Below, in pieces: positions 16,601 through 25,064 of a stretch of DNA of 38,308 nucleotides. How positions within the stretch are numbered: the first letter of the stretch is position 1; each line of letters begins with the position of its first letter. Position numbers and translations under genes: made by a program. Where the stretch lies: IMG/VR virus record IMGVR_UViG_3300041955_000615, positions 1 to 38,308 of that record. The stretch is one strand, 5' to 3'. Under the pieces are notes generated by a model, which was not told the origin of the DNA, ran no database searches, and was given only the letters and a program-made list of their open reading frames with translations. This stretch comes from a virus.

Positions 16601-17024
16601 GACGCACTCGTACCTTGAGGGTTGGATTAAGAAGCAGGCGGGCGATGCAAAGACCGGCAAGGCCGGTGCCGACTTGCGGCTTGCCGCCGCCCAGACGTTG
16701 CAACAGAAACTCAAGCTGATCCTTACCGGAGAGCCGCCCTACGACATTTTCGTCCGCTGGAAGCCGCTCCATGAGCAACCCATTGGCTGGAACCCCGACC
16801 TGAATGACGGCGTGCGAATGAACATCCGCCCGTTTGTGAAAGCGGGCATTCTGCGGAAGAACCCGAACATCAACTGGACGAAGGACCGCGGCAAGGAACC
16901 GGAGCGGGACAAGGACGACTACCCGTGGTTCTGGAAAGGCAAGGAATTTACTGGTGAGCGCGTCAACGACGTTCACCTAACCAACGCTGAAAAGCAGGCG
17001 GCACGAAGCAGGAAAGGCGGGTAG
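13644..17024 (+). CDS. pglX: BREX-1 adenine-specific DNA methyltransferase PglX
   Basis: PglX adds N6-methyl groups to adenine in the BREX recognition site, marking host DNA and taking part in phage exclusion. Motif I (LLDPCCGSGHFLVAAF, from about residue 283) precedes motif IV (TNVPYLGRG, about 480), the gamma-class order. NVPY replaces the usual NPPY, a tolerated variant. The N-terminal helical region (1-280) and C-terminal target-recognition part (about 640-1126) give the normal length of 1126 residues. One oddity is a short palindromic insertion near residues 847-863, described separately. The final C-terminal block EFTGERVNDVHLTNAEKQ is typical of the family. Confidence 0.95.
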   Translation: MSALDSKLRSQLDCVCQKAREKAEEAARSALQKRAVDAAEPHPHFTAVERALRNRLRARGRQAGDVRQANKTQGIEQLSQELAYEYWHRMLFARFLAENQLLMHPNGVAVSLEECEELAKSEEATDGFALAARYASTMLPQVFRTDDVLLEIEFAPEHRLALEKLLAALPRETFLADDSLGWVYQFWQSKKKKQVNDSGQAIDGRTLPAVTQLFTEDYMVQFLLHNTIGAWWCARHEIKGPSGGAGIPADKAPVEVPYLRWRDDGTLAAGTFDGWPKTLNEFRLLDPCCGSGHFLVAAFNLLVPLRMRDDGLTARGACDAVLRENLFGLELDPRCTQIAAFALAVAAWKYPAEDGQPLGYRELPSLNIACAGIGPQATEDEWLRLAEQSGKPMSVLSREPILNGLRNLHALFSDAPTLGSLIDPNQLSADLISADYETLQPYLAAALTAEYTDDDAHERAVAAAGMVKAAELLAGEYTLVVTNVPYLGRGKQGQTLKDYSKRLYSHSMWDLATVFLERCLALTATGGSAAIVSPSGWLSLKTYEKLRLSLVASRQWMLVARLGPRAFETISGEVVNVTLVVLCNARPDDRHTVGAVDVSDAIDAQEKANQVRRIPLQIAPQGNIRKNPSARFVFSEYEHDLPRLGTYCSILQGSSTGDDPKFVRCFWEVSDFENQWKLLLSAPDNGIASGREYVWRWPDEDCELAHFPEARIRGKSSWGREGFVVAGSSTVTATVYRGEFFNKLLVTIIPNDWKTAGAVWKYICAQEFSDNVRKLDTKNLITPGVFASVPFDLERWTALAKGDELPTVLQSNDPTQWLFNGCIPSSTAPLQVVIARLLGYCWPPEEERPHLGPLPEGNEMGGMSLSTRTRKVVSRSDELLRFADDDGIVCIPAVRAESPAAERVLDVLHAAYGLKWSNSLLHDLLTDADCKPGTTLDEWLRNDFFEQHWKRFNQRPFVWQIWDGRKDGFSCLVNYHKLNYKTLDNLTHSYLEGWIKKQAGDAKTGKAGADLRLAAAQTLQQKLKLILTGEPPYDIFVRWKPLHEQPIGWNPDLNDGVRMNIRPFVKAGILRKNPNINWTKDRGKEPERDKDDYPWFWKGKEFTGERVNDVHLTNAEKQAARSRKGG
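16187..16228 (+). repeat. REP-like palindrome inserted in frame within pglX
   Basis: A nested hairpin has an inner perfect stem CCCTCT/AGAGGG (16199-16204 with 16208-16213, loop TCC) and an outer CTCAT/ATGAG pair (16189-16193 with 16216-16220). It encodes the peptide RPHLGPLPEGNEMGG. Peptides of the form PHxGPLPEGE are, from memory, the usual translation of a palindromic repeat scattered through many bacterial genomes. The frame stays open, so the protein has gained a short loop. No second copy was noticed in this window. Confidence 0.55.
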
Positions 17025-17026
17025 GC

Positions 17027-17716
17027 ATGGCCCGTAAGCGGTCGCAAGGCATCTGTGGTCTGTGCGGAGATCGCTCGGAAGTCACGCGAGAGCACTTTGT
17101 TCCGCGCTGTCTTTGGTCCGGGCCGCTGCCAGTTCGCACAGAGACGGTTCCTGCTTGCGACCGATGCAACGCCGGATCGAATCTTGACGACGAGTATTTC
17201 CGAAACGCGCTTGTGATGACGTTCGACTTTGACAACCCACAGAAGGAGCAGATTTTTCAGGGGCCTGTCTTGCGGAGTCTCAAAAGGCATCCTGGTTGGG
17301 TCGCCGATGCGCTTCGGCAAATGAAGATTCGGCCGCTACTGACTCCTGCCGGATTGTGGCTTGGCGATTACCCGGCGTTGCCACTCGATGGCGAGCGGTA
17401 CTGCCGCAGCCTTGTGAAAATCATAAAGGGCCTTTACTTCTTGATCCGTAAGCACCCTTTTCCTGCTGATGGTCAAATTGTGAACTGTGCCCACCTGTGT
17501 GCCGAGACGTTGCCACTCATCAACCTGATCGAAGAAAACCTCTCGCCCACATTCGATTTCGGGGACGATGTTTTCGAGTGGCGATTTGGGCAAAACAAAG
17601 AAGGCGTTACTATGTGGAAACTCAGCTTTTACCGAAGTGTCGTCTACTACGCAATCGGCTTTGACAAAATGGTGGACTGGCAGGCTGAAATAGAATCACG
17701 CAAGGCCCCGCAATGA
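17027..17716 (+). CDS. HNH-type endonuclease inside the BREX operon (229 aa)
   Basis: The first 60 residues have the zinc-finger HNH layout: C10-x2-C13, then R21-E22-H23-F-V-P, then C44-x2-C47-N48 and a Gly/Ser-Asn stretch, as in HNH nucleases with structural zinc. The remaining 170 residues are an unrecognised, partly hydrophobic alpha/beta region. It starts 2 bases after pglX and its TGA overlaps the pglZ ATG (ATGA at 17713-17716), so it is fully built into the operon. Accessory genes between pglX and pglZ are known in BREX loci, but this one is not part of the standard six. It may cut unmodified or modified phage DNA. Catalysis is inferred from the motif only. Confidence 0.8.
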   Translation: MARKRSQGICGLCGDRSEVTREHFVPRCLWSGPLPVRTETVPACDRCNAGSNLDDEYFRNALVMTFDFDNPQKEQIFQGPVLRSLKRHPGWVADALRQMKIRPLLTPAGLWLGDYPALPLDGERYCRSLVKIIKGLYFLIRKHPFPADGQIVNCAHLCAETLPLINLIEENLSPTFDFGDDVFEWRFGQNKEGVTMWKLSFYRSVVYYAIGFDKMVDWQAEIESRKAPQ

Positions 17717-20106
17717 ACAGCAATCTGGCAAGTGGCACGGTCTTCGACGCGATCCTGGCATCGCTCCAGGCCGCCGCCGTCTATCACAAGGACGACGTGG
17801 TTCAGCCGGCCGCGATCCTCTGGACCGACGAAAGGCGGGAGTGGGAACGACTGATCCCCCGGCTGCGAATGATGCTGCCGTATTTCTTGGTATTCGGTCC
17901 CTACGACAAGGCGAACAGGACTGGCCCGGCCATTTGGCTGCGATGTGTCATAGCCGAGAGAATCCCAGAGACCTGCATCCCGTCCGGCTCCGTTCCCATA
18001 ATTTATCTGCCCGGAGTCAGTCGGGCAACAATTCGCGCGACCGAAGAGTGCCCCCAAGAACTCAAGCCGCTTGCCGAGCTTCAGTACCGAGGGGTATTTT
18101 GGTCTCAGGTGAACGGCAAGGACTGGACCGTCACCGCATTCCTCCAGACCAACCACGGGGGCCTGCAACTGAAGATCGCCAGGGACAACGCGACGACGGC
18201 CTCGATTCGCCGGTCCCTGGAAAAGTTGGTCGATGTGCCGGTCGCGGAACTTCAAGCCAAGGCGGTCAGCGGCGAACTGGGCAGCAGTTATTTCGATTCG
18301 TTGGTGAGCGACGACTTGGTGGACGACCTGCTCTCGTGGCTTGGCGATCCAAAAGGCACACGCGACCGCTGGGAGCCGAGCCGCTGGGAAATCCTGTGCA
18401 GCCGGTGTATCGCTGACTATGGCTTCGACCCGGCCCGTGATGGCGAACTGGTTGGAGCCGAAAAGCTTGGCCTGCAAGAGAAGCCGATCTGGAAGACCGC
18501 CTGGAAACGGTTCGCCACGGTCCCACTTCGGTACGCGGGCCTTCTGGAACTCTTGCGAAAGGCCAAGCCGACGCCGACGCCGGGCGACTTGTTCGCGTCG
18601 CAACGAGTAGAGTCCTGGCCGCAGGACAACGAGACGGAGGAAGCGGCGTTACGACAAGCCCTGGCGAAGGTTGCGGCATCCTCGGTGGCGGAAGCCCGCA
18701 AGAAGCTGATCGAGTTGGAAAAGGCTCATTACCAACGGCGGCAATGGGTCTGGGCTAAGATCAATCGCTCACCGCTTGCCCATGCGGCCGAGCACCTCGC
18801 AACTTTGGCCGAAGTCACCCAAACTTCGCTGACCGGCGCGACCACGACAGAAATGGTGAAGGCGTACACGGAGGGAGGCTGGCGAGCCGATGCGGCGGTC
18901 TTGGACGCTCTGGCCGCCGTGGCGCAGCCGCCGGATCGGGAAGCGGTCCTGGGGGCCGTCAAGCATGTCTATGCTCCCTGGCTGCGAGATGCCGCAGAAT
19001 TGTTTCAAGAGCGAGTCAAACAGCAGCCCTTGCCAGGCCGAAAAGTGCCTCGTCTGGCCGACGTGCCGGCCGGCACTTGCGTGCTTTTCGCCGATGGCCT
19101 GCGGTTCGATGTGGCCCAAAAACTCCGCGCCGCGCTGGAAGTGAAGATTGGGAAGGTCCAGAGTCAGCACCAATTCGTCGCTCTGCCTTCGGTTACGCCA
19201 ACTGCCAAGCCTGCGGTTTCTCCGGTCGCTGGCAAGATCACAGGGTCCGACGCGGGCGAGGAGTTTCGGCCCTGCGTCGATGCGGGCAGCAAAGACCTGA
19301 CGCCCGACCGATTCCGAAAGCTGCTGGAGGATGAAGGCTATCAGGTCTTGGCGGCAGCCGAGACGGGCAACCCCGCCGGCCGCGCCTGGACCGAGTTCGG
19401 CAATTTGGACTCGACCGGCCACCAGGAGGGTAGCGGGCTGGCCCAGCGGATTCCCGAACTGATCGTCAGCCTGGTGTACCGTGTTGAATCGTTACTGGCC
19501 GCGGGTTGGCGGGAAGTGAGGATTGTCACCGACCACGGCTGGCTGCTCCTGCCGGGCGGCCTGCCGAAGACGGACCTGCCGAAATACCTGACCGAAACGC
19601 GCTGGCGACGATGCGCCGTGGTCAAGGAGTCGGCCAGCGTCGAACTGCCATGCTTCTCGTGGTTTTGGGCCGAGAAGGTGCGGATCGCCTGTCCGCCAGG
19701 AATCGACTGCTTCATGGCCGGCGAAGAGTACAGCCACGGCGGTCTCAGCTTGCAGGAATGCTTGGTTCCGCAGCTTTCGGTCGTCGCGGGCGCGCAACCG
19801 GCGGTTACGGCGAAAATCGAGAGCGTGAAGTGGGCCGGGCTGCGATGCCGGGTCAAAGTGAGCGGGCAGTTCGACGGATGCAAAGCCGACCTGCGGGACA
19901 AGGCAGCAGACCCATCCACTTCGTTGTTGTGTGATCCGGCTGTCGAATCGTCCCCCTCGAAAATATGGGCCAAGACTGTGGGCCAGGACGGTAATGTCGC
20001 CCTGATTGTGCAGGACGATACGCGGGAAGGGAGTGCAACGACGTTGGTATTGCTCGATGCGGCAGGCAGTGTGATCGACAAGAACCTGGTTACGGTTGGA
20101 GGTTAG
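17713..20106 (+). CDS. pglZ: BREX-1 phosphatase-superfamily protein PglZ
   Basis: PglZ is the hallmark BREX protein with an alkaline-phosphatase-type core. Metal-site motifs are visible at VLFADGLRFDVAQKL (about 456-470), VTDHGWLLLPGGLP (about 604-617) and the HGGLSLQECLVPQ block (about 676-688). The N-terminal 400 residues (strand-rich start, then WLGDPKGTRDRW and helical stretches) match the BREX type 1 form, and the length of 797 is normal. Its biochemical role in BREX is not settled; phosphodiesterase/nuclease activity has been reported for homologues. It is coupled to the HNH gene by ATGA overlap and followed by brxL 6 bases later. Confidence 0.95.
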   Translation: MNSNLASGTVFDAILASLQAAAVYHKDDVVQPAAILWTDERREWERLIPRLRMMLPYFLVFGPYDKANRTGPAIWLRCVIAERIPETCIPSGSVPIIYLPGVSRATIRATEECPQELKPLAELQYRGVFWSQVNGKDWTVTAFLQTNHGGLQLKIARDNATTASIRRSLEKLVDVPVAELQAKAVSGELGSSYFDSLVSDDLVDDLLSWLGDPKGTRDRWEPSRWEILCSRCIADYGFDPARDGELVGAEKLGLQEKPIWKTAWKRFATVPLRYAGLLELLRKAKPTPTPGDLFASQRVESWPQDNETEEAALRQALAKVAASSVAEARKKLIELEKAHYQRRQWVWAKINRSPLAHAAEHLATLAEVTQTSLTGATTTEMVKAYTEGGWRADAAVLDALAAVAQPPDREAVLGAVKHVYAPWLRDAAELFQERVKQQPLPGRKVPRLADVPAGTCVLFADGLRFDVAQKLRAALEVKIGKVQSQHQFVALPSVTPTAKPAVSPVAGKITGSDAGEEFRPCVDAGSKDLTPDRFRKLLEDEGYQVLAAAETGNPAGRAWTEFGNLDSTGHQEGSGLAQRIPELIVSLVYRVESLLAAGWREVRIVTDHGWLLLPGGLPKTDLPKYLTETRWRRCAVVKESASVELPCFSWFWAEKVRIACPPGIDCFMAGEEYSHGGLSLQECLVPQLSVVAGAQPAVTAKIESVKWAGLRCRVKVSGQFDGCKADLRDKAADPSTSLLCDPAVESSPSKIWAKTVGQDGNVALIVQDDTREGSATTLVLLDAAGSVIDKNLVTVGG

Positions 20107-20112
20107 GCCGCA

Positions 20113-22158
20113 ATGGAACTGGATCATCTTGATAAGATCGCAGCCGAAGGGTTCGACGGCTACATCGTCCGTAAAGACCTTGTGCGGAAGTTCGCCCGGC
20201 AGTACCCGGTGCCCACTTACGTCTGCGAGTTCCTGCTGGGTCGCTACTGTGCCAGCGTCCACGAGGAGGAAATCCAAGAAGGGCTGAGCATCGTTGAGCG
20301 GCAGCTTCGCGACCGGGCCGTTCGCAGTGGCGAGGAAGAACTGTTCAAAGCCCGCGCCCGTGAAACGGGCACCGTGAAGATCATCGACATCATCTCGGCG
20401 CGCCTCGACGCGAAGACTGACTGCTATCTGGCGACCCTGCCCAGCCTGCAACTGAAGGATGTGAGTATTCCCGACAAGTTGGTCCGGGACAACGAGCGGA
20501 TGTTGACGGGCGGGTTCTATGCGGAGATCGACCTGACCTACGACGCTTTGGTTGCCCAGGAGAAGAATGGCAGACCGTTCGCCATCGCGGCCCTTCGGCC
20601 GATCCAGTTGAGCAAGCGCGACGTTTTGGATGACCTCTATAGCGGGCGGAAGCGATTCAACACCGCCGACTGGAAACGTTTTCTTCTGCGCAGCGTGGGC
20701 CTTGAGCCCGAGGCTATGGCCGAACGGAACATGGACGTTCTAATCCTGCGAATGGTGCCGTTCGTAGAGAACAACTACAACATGGTCGAGCTTGGCCCGC
20801 GTGGCACCGGCAAGAGCCACCTCTTCCAACAAATCTCCCCCTACGCCCATCTGGTCAGCGGCGGCAAGGCGACCGTCGCCCGGATGTTCGTCAATATGTC
20901 GAACGGGCAGCGCGGACTGGTTTGCCAGTACGACGTGGTGTGCTTCGACGAAGTTTCGGGCGTGTCCTTCGACCAGAAGGACGGCGTGAACATTATGAAG
21001 GGCTACATGGAGTCGGGGGAGTTCAGCCGTGGGAAGGAAAGCATCCGGGCCTACGGCGGGATCGTCATGGTGGGCAATTTCGAGGTAGATGTCCAGCACC
21101 AACAGCGGATTGGCCATCTATTCGGCCCGATGCCGCCGGAAATGCGCAACGACACCGCGCTGATGGACCGTATCCACTGCTATCTCCCCGGCTGGGACGT
21201 GCCGAAGATTGCGGAGCCACTGAAGACGGACCATTTTGGTTTGGTCAGCGATTTCCTCAGCGAGTGCTGGAGCCGGCTGCGAAGCCACAGCCGGTCATCG
21301 GCCCTTCAGGGGCGGGTCGTGTTCGGCGGTGCCCTCAGTGGCCGCGATCAGAACGCCGTGCGCAAGACGGTCAGCGGCCTGCTGAAGCTCATCTATCCCT
21401 GCCCGGATGCTCCAATCGCCGAAGAAGACTTGGAATGGGCAGTTCGGCTGGCGATGGAATCTCGTCGCCGTGTCAAGGAACAACAGAAGCGAATCGGGAC
21501 TGCCGAGTTCCGCAACACGCAATTCAGCTATACGATTGGCAACGATGGGGTTGAGAAGTTTGTCGTCACCCCGGAATTGCAGAGCGAAGACCATATCGGG
21601 CGCGACCCCCTGCCCCCAGGCCAAGCCTGGGCGATCAGTCCCGGCGGGCAGGACGAGGGCTCAGGGCTCTACCGGATTGAAGTTACGGAAGGCCCAGGCA
21701 GCAGCGTGCGTATCCTGAACCGGCCAGCACCGCAGGCATTTTCGGAATCGGTGAAGTACGCTGAGGCCAATCTCTGTTCGCGGGCCGGGGAGTTGGTTGG
21801 CGACCGCAATCCTCGGGAGCATGAATTCTCGATCCAGCTTCGGGCCTACGACGCGAGCAAGACCGGCCGTGGCTTGGGCATGGCAGCCCTGCTGGCGATG
21901 TGCAGCGCCCTCATTAACAAAAGCCTTCGCGGTGGCCTGGTCGCTGTCGGTGGCCTGAACCTGGGCGGCTCAATCGACCCGCTCTACAACGCCATCGACA
22001 TCGTGGAAGTGGCCGTCGAGAAGGGGGCGTCGGTTGTGCTGATGCCCGTCTCGTCGAGGAAGCAATTGTTCGAGCTTTCGGACGACCTGGCGACGAAGGT
22101 GACTATAGTGTTCTACAACGACGCCCGCGAGGCATTGATAAAGGCGATTGCGGAATAG
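20113..22158 (+). CDS. brxL: BREX-1 Lon-like AAA+ protein BrxL
   Basis: The N-terminal part (1-200) holds the BrxL-specific DNA-binding region (YIVRKDLVRKFARQYPVPTY). The AAA+ core has Walker A GPRGTGKS (229-236) and Walker B VVCFDEVSG. The C-terminal 140 residues have the Lon-protease fold pattern: EFSIQLRAYDASKTG, GMAALLAMCSALI, VGGLNLGGSIDPLYNAIDIVEVAVEKGA and VVLMPVSSRKQ. At the place of the Lon catalytic serine (usual G-P-S-A-G) the sequence is T-G-R-G-L-G-M-A, with no serine, so proteolysis looks unlikely. Length 681 is normal. It completes the standard type 1 gene set; two further genes follow after 59 bases. Confidence 0.95.
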   Translation: MELDHLDKIAAEGFDGYIVRKDLVRKFARQYPVPTYVCEFLLGRYCASVHEEEIQEGLSIVERQLRDRAVRSGEEELFKARARETGTVKIIDIISARLDAKTDCYLATLPSLQLKDVSIPDKLVRDNERMLTGGFYAEIDLTYDALVAQEKNGRPFAIAALRPIQLSKRDVLDDLYSGRKRFNTADWKRFLLRSVGLEPEAMAERNMDVLILRMVPFVENNYNMVELGPRGTGKSHLFQQISPYAHLVSGGKATVARMFVNMSNGQRGLVCQYDVVCFDEVSGVSFDQKDGVNIMKGYMESGEFSRGKESIRAYGGIVMVGNFEVDVQHQQRIGHLFGPMPPEMRNDTALMDRIHCYLPGWDVPKIAEPLKTDHFGLVSDFLSECWSRLRSHSRSSALQGRVVFGGALSGRDQNAVRKTVSGLLKLIYPCPDAPIAEEDLEWAVRLAMESRRRVKEQQKRIGTAEFRNTQFSYTIGNDGVEKFVVTPELQSEDHIGRDPLPPGQAWAISPGGQDEGSGLYRIEVTEGPGSSVRILNRPAPQAFSESVKYAEANLCSRAGELVGDRNPREHEFSIQLRAYDASKTGRGLGMAALLAMCSALINKSLRGGLVAVGGLNLGGSIDPLYNAIDIVEVAVEKGASVVLMPVSSRKQLFELSDDLATKVTIVFYNDAREALIKAIAE

Positions 22159-22217
22159 GCTCGGCAAGGCAGGCCAGCAACCGTTCGGAAGCAAGAGGTG
22201 GTTCAGGAGAGCAAGTT

Positions 22218-25040
22218 GTGGCAAAATCGGTATCGTTCAAGCTGGAACCGCATGATTTCGGTGAGTTCACACGCGATCGCGTTGCCGGAATTCTGAAGAA
22301 GGCAGTCGGTATCCAATCGCCAGTCTTCGCCCCGATCGCCGCCACTCTATTGGCTAGTGTCGATCCCCAGGGGCCAAGTCCAGGTCACGATCTTATCGCC
22401 ACGGCATCCGATGTACTCGCGAGCAGTAGCGCAGCTATTGCTCACGGCTTGCTCTGGCAAGCAGCCGAACACGCGCGAAATGCACGTATCCGGGTCGAAG
22501 CAATTCGGCGGAGCGGTCCAATCGCGACGCCGGAGCGATCAGTCTTGCTGCGTACATGGGCCACAGAAGGCTTTCAGCCCATCGTGAATTTCCAATGCGA
22601 TCAAATCGACATTAACTCGATCAAGGAAGCTGCGATCAACGCACTCGGCACAATCAAGAATCCGAGCGGCGATGACATCGCGACAATAATGGCGGCGCTA
22701 ACGCCGCCCCCAAAGCAGGCGGAGTTCTCACAAACTGTGTTCAACGCGGCGTGTGAGGCTTACTGGTCGGCGGGTGACGTGGCGTCTCTTCCAAAGCTCG
22801 CAGCCTTGCTATCACAACGTTGGCGCGGCGATGCTGGGGCGAGCCTTATGGCGTTGGCAGCAAAATACTCCGCGAGAGAATTGAAGCCTCACGCAGAGGA
22901 GCTTCGGAAAGCGTTTCTCGAATCCGCCGGGGACTGGCCGAATGATAATGTTCGGGCCGAGCGGTTGCTAGCGCTCGCCGAGACACTTCGCACCCCGGAA
23001 TTCCTACAGGACTGGGCATCTCGCTACGGTAACGACGGGCTGGAGCATGGACGCGGCCGGGTTACTGCCAAGTTGCTTGAAGGTTCCGCCCAACTCACCG
23101 AAGGTGTCGCCAAGGGGCTTCTGATTCTTGCCCGCTGGCCTCGCAATCTCTCGGCAGACGGTCCCGTTGTGAAGGGGCTAACGGCATGTGTTGCTGCTGG
23201 CCACGGGCAACTTGTTGCCGGAGCTATTGTTCCGCAGGGGAACGATGGCCATCGGCAGCTTGTTGAATCCGGCGACGTGTTCGCCCTGTACGATTCGGTG
23301 GATGCGGCTCTGGGACACATCTGCGAAGTGCTCTCCAATAATCGGAACGAGCACGAGCGACAACGCATAGCGGCAGCAGTTGCTTCCGGCGCGCTGACTT
23401 ATGCCAGTGCCGACGAAGACCCTGGGCCGAGTACCAAAACGATGCCGGCAAGAGGCCAAGGCCAAAACGCCAAGGAAGATCAGGAGACGCTCAGCCGACG
23501 AGTAATGGTGATTGAGAAGCTGGATTCTTCACAGAATCCTGTCGTGGTGGCAGCTCGGCCCATTTCCCCGCCCACATCATCATCGGGCGCAATGGCTGTC
23601 GCCGAGAACTGGCTCACGCGGGGAGAGTCGCTCGCTCAATACGTGATGCAAGTGATAATACGCGAAGCCGGACGAGCCGGTGCGCTGGGCCAAGAAGTCC
23701 CGATGCTCACACGGTTTGAGCAGTTTGCGATGCAGCCATCCCAATCGCAACGACCGCCCATGAGAGCGCCGCTTGAATCGGCTTTGCATCGCGAGGTGGT
23801 AGTTGACGGTCGAGTGAATCGCTATGCCCTGGACCTGATGCAGCGAGCGAAACTGTCGTTTGAGAAGGGGGCCGACGGTGCCTTGAACGGGATCGAGACA
23901 AAGGATGACGCACAGTTCGTGCTGGATCGCCTGTACGCCGCGGGCGCTATAGATGTCCTAACAAAGAGCACCCGGTTCCATCGCCACGGGCAAGAGGCGC
24001 TGACCAAGCATGTCCAAGCAACGGCCATCTCGCTGGTCACAGAGTTGTTGAAGCAGACTAACGATAGAAAGCGACTTGACGCCTTCGCAGGTCAACTCCA
24101 TGAACGATTCCAAGATTTGCCGGTCGTGCGTGAATCGGCATATCGTGCCTGCGGTGAGCTGGGCAGTTTCCTCAGCATTAGACCGTTGCGGGAACGACTG
24201 CCCAAGGAGACCGCTTCCTCTGCAAAGACGATCATTCAGCGAGCCATAAATGACCTTCGCAAGCGACTTATTGAAGAGAAACCACAGCAGGGGACGGCCG
24301 ACGCAATAAGGCAATGGCTGGGATTTGTTGCGGACCTTGGCGACGCTACGCTCGTGCCACTCGTCACCGGCTACCTGGACCCTCCCCATACCGACCATGC
24401 GGTGCGCCACTCCGCGCTGAATGCTATTGAACACATGCCAAGCCCCGAATCGCTGGGGGTAGTCAAGAAGTTCATAAGCGACACAGCGCCCGAGGGCCAG
24501 ACGCTTACGGTGGCCCGCCATGCCCGTCTTATTCTTGAGGAACGGAGCGACTCGGACTTGTTTGATGTTCTCAGCAATTTCTATGAGGCTGAGGAAGAAC
24601 TGCTGGACCCTGCCATAAATTACGTGGCCCTGTTGGAAGCTTCGCTCGTCAGCGTAACCAAAGGCTTGAAGAAATCACTGGAGCTTCTTAACGACGGGCA
24701 TTGGGATGAATTCGTGACCCGTATCAGCGGTGTGATGGAAGGCGTCACTCGCCATGTCTTTCGCCGCCGATTCGATGTCTTAGGCGTAGACGAGGACAAG
24801 GCCAAGTTGCTCGCTGGCGGCTCTTACCGGAACCTGCTCAATTTCGCAGCCTTTCGCAACGCCTTTGGGAAACTCCAGACGCACTGTGACACCATCTATG
24901 CCTATCGAGGTGAATCACCTACCGCTCATGCGACGCACACTGACGGCAGCACGAAGGCTGAGGCGACGAGCGATGATGCGGAATACATTCGAGACGAGTT
25001 CAAGTTGGCATTTGTTGAAGCCGTTAAGGCGCTGCGCTGA
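22218..25040 (+). CDS. Large helical-repeat protein with HEPN-like C-terminus (940 aa)
   Basis: I do not recognise the family. Most of the protein is Ala/Leu-rich helix pairs (for example 60-260 and 640-800), consistent with HEAT/ARM-type repeats; a low-complexity Pro/Ser/Gln linker lies around 400-470. The C-terminal 130 residues are helical and contain Y-R-G-E-S-P-T-A-H (Arg897, His904), fitting the R-x4-6-H active-site pattern of HEPN ribonucleases between two helices. The GTG start at 22218 has AGGAG 9 bases upstream. It follows brxL by 59 bases and is followed 24 bases later by a DNA glycosylase gene, so it probably belongs to the BREX transcript. A scaffold plus toxin (RNase) role is a hypothesis. 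Confidence 0.75.
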   Translation: MAKSVSFKLEPHDFGEFTRDRVAGILKKAVGIQSPVFAPIAATLLASVDPQGPSPGHDLIATASDVLASSSAAIAHGLLWQAAEHARNARIRVEAIRRSGPIATPERSVLLRTWATEGFQPIVNFQCDQIDINSIKEAAINALGTIKNPSGDDIATIMAALTPPPKQAEFSQTVFNAACEAYWSAGDVASLPKLAALLSQRWRGDAGASLMALAAKYSARELKPHAEELRKAFLESAGDWPNDNVRAERLLALAETLRTPEFLQDWASRYGNDGLEHGRGRVTAKLLEGSAQLTEGVAKGLLILARWPRNLSADGPVVKGLTACVAAGHGQLVAGAIVPQGNDGHRQLVESGDVFALYDSVDAALGHICEVLSNNRNEHERQRIAAAVASGALTYASADEDPGPSTKTMPARGQGQNAKEDQETLSRRVMVIEKLDSSQNPVVVAARPISPPTSSSGAMAVAENWLTRGESLAQYVMQVIIREAGRAGALGQEVPMLTRFEQFAMQPSQSQRPPMRAPLESALHREVVVDGRVNRYALDLMQRAKLSFEKGADGALNGIETKDDAQFVLDRLYAAGAIDVLTKSTRFHRHGQEALTKHVQATAISLVTELLKQTNDRKRLDAFAGQLHERFQDLPVVRESAYRACGELGSFLSIRPLRERLPKETASSAKTIIQRAINDLRKRLIEEKPQQGTADAIRQWLGFVADLGDATLVPLVTGYLDPPHTDHAVRHSALNAIEHMPSPESLGVVKKFISDTAPEGQTLTVARHARLILEERSDSDLFDVLSNFYEAEEELLDPAINYVALLEASLVSVTKGLKKSLELLNDGHWDEFVTRISGVMEGVTRHVFRRRFDVLGVDEDKAKLLAGGSYRNLLNFAAFRNAFGKLQTHCDTIYAYRGESPTAHATHTDGSTKAEATSDDAEYIRDEFKLAFVEAVKALR

Positions 25041-25064
25041 CAAGACTGATCTGGGTCAACAACA

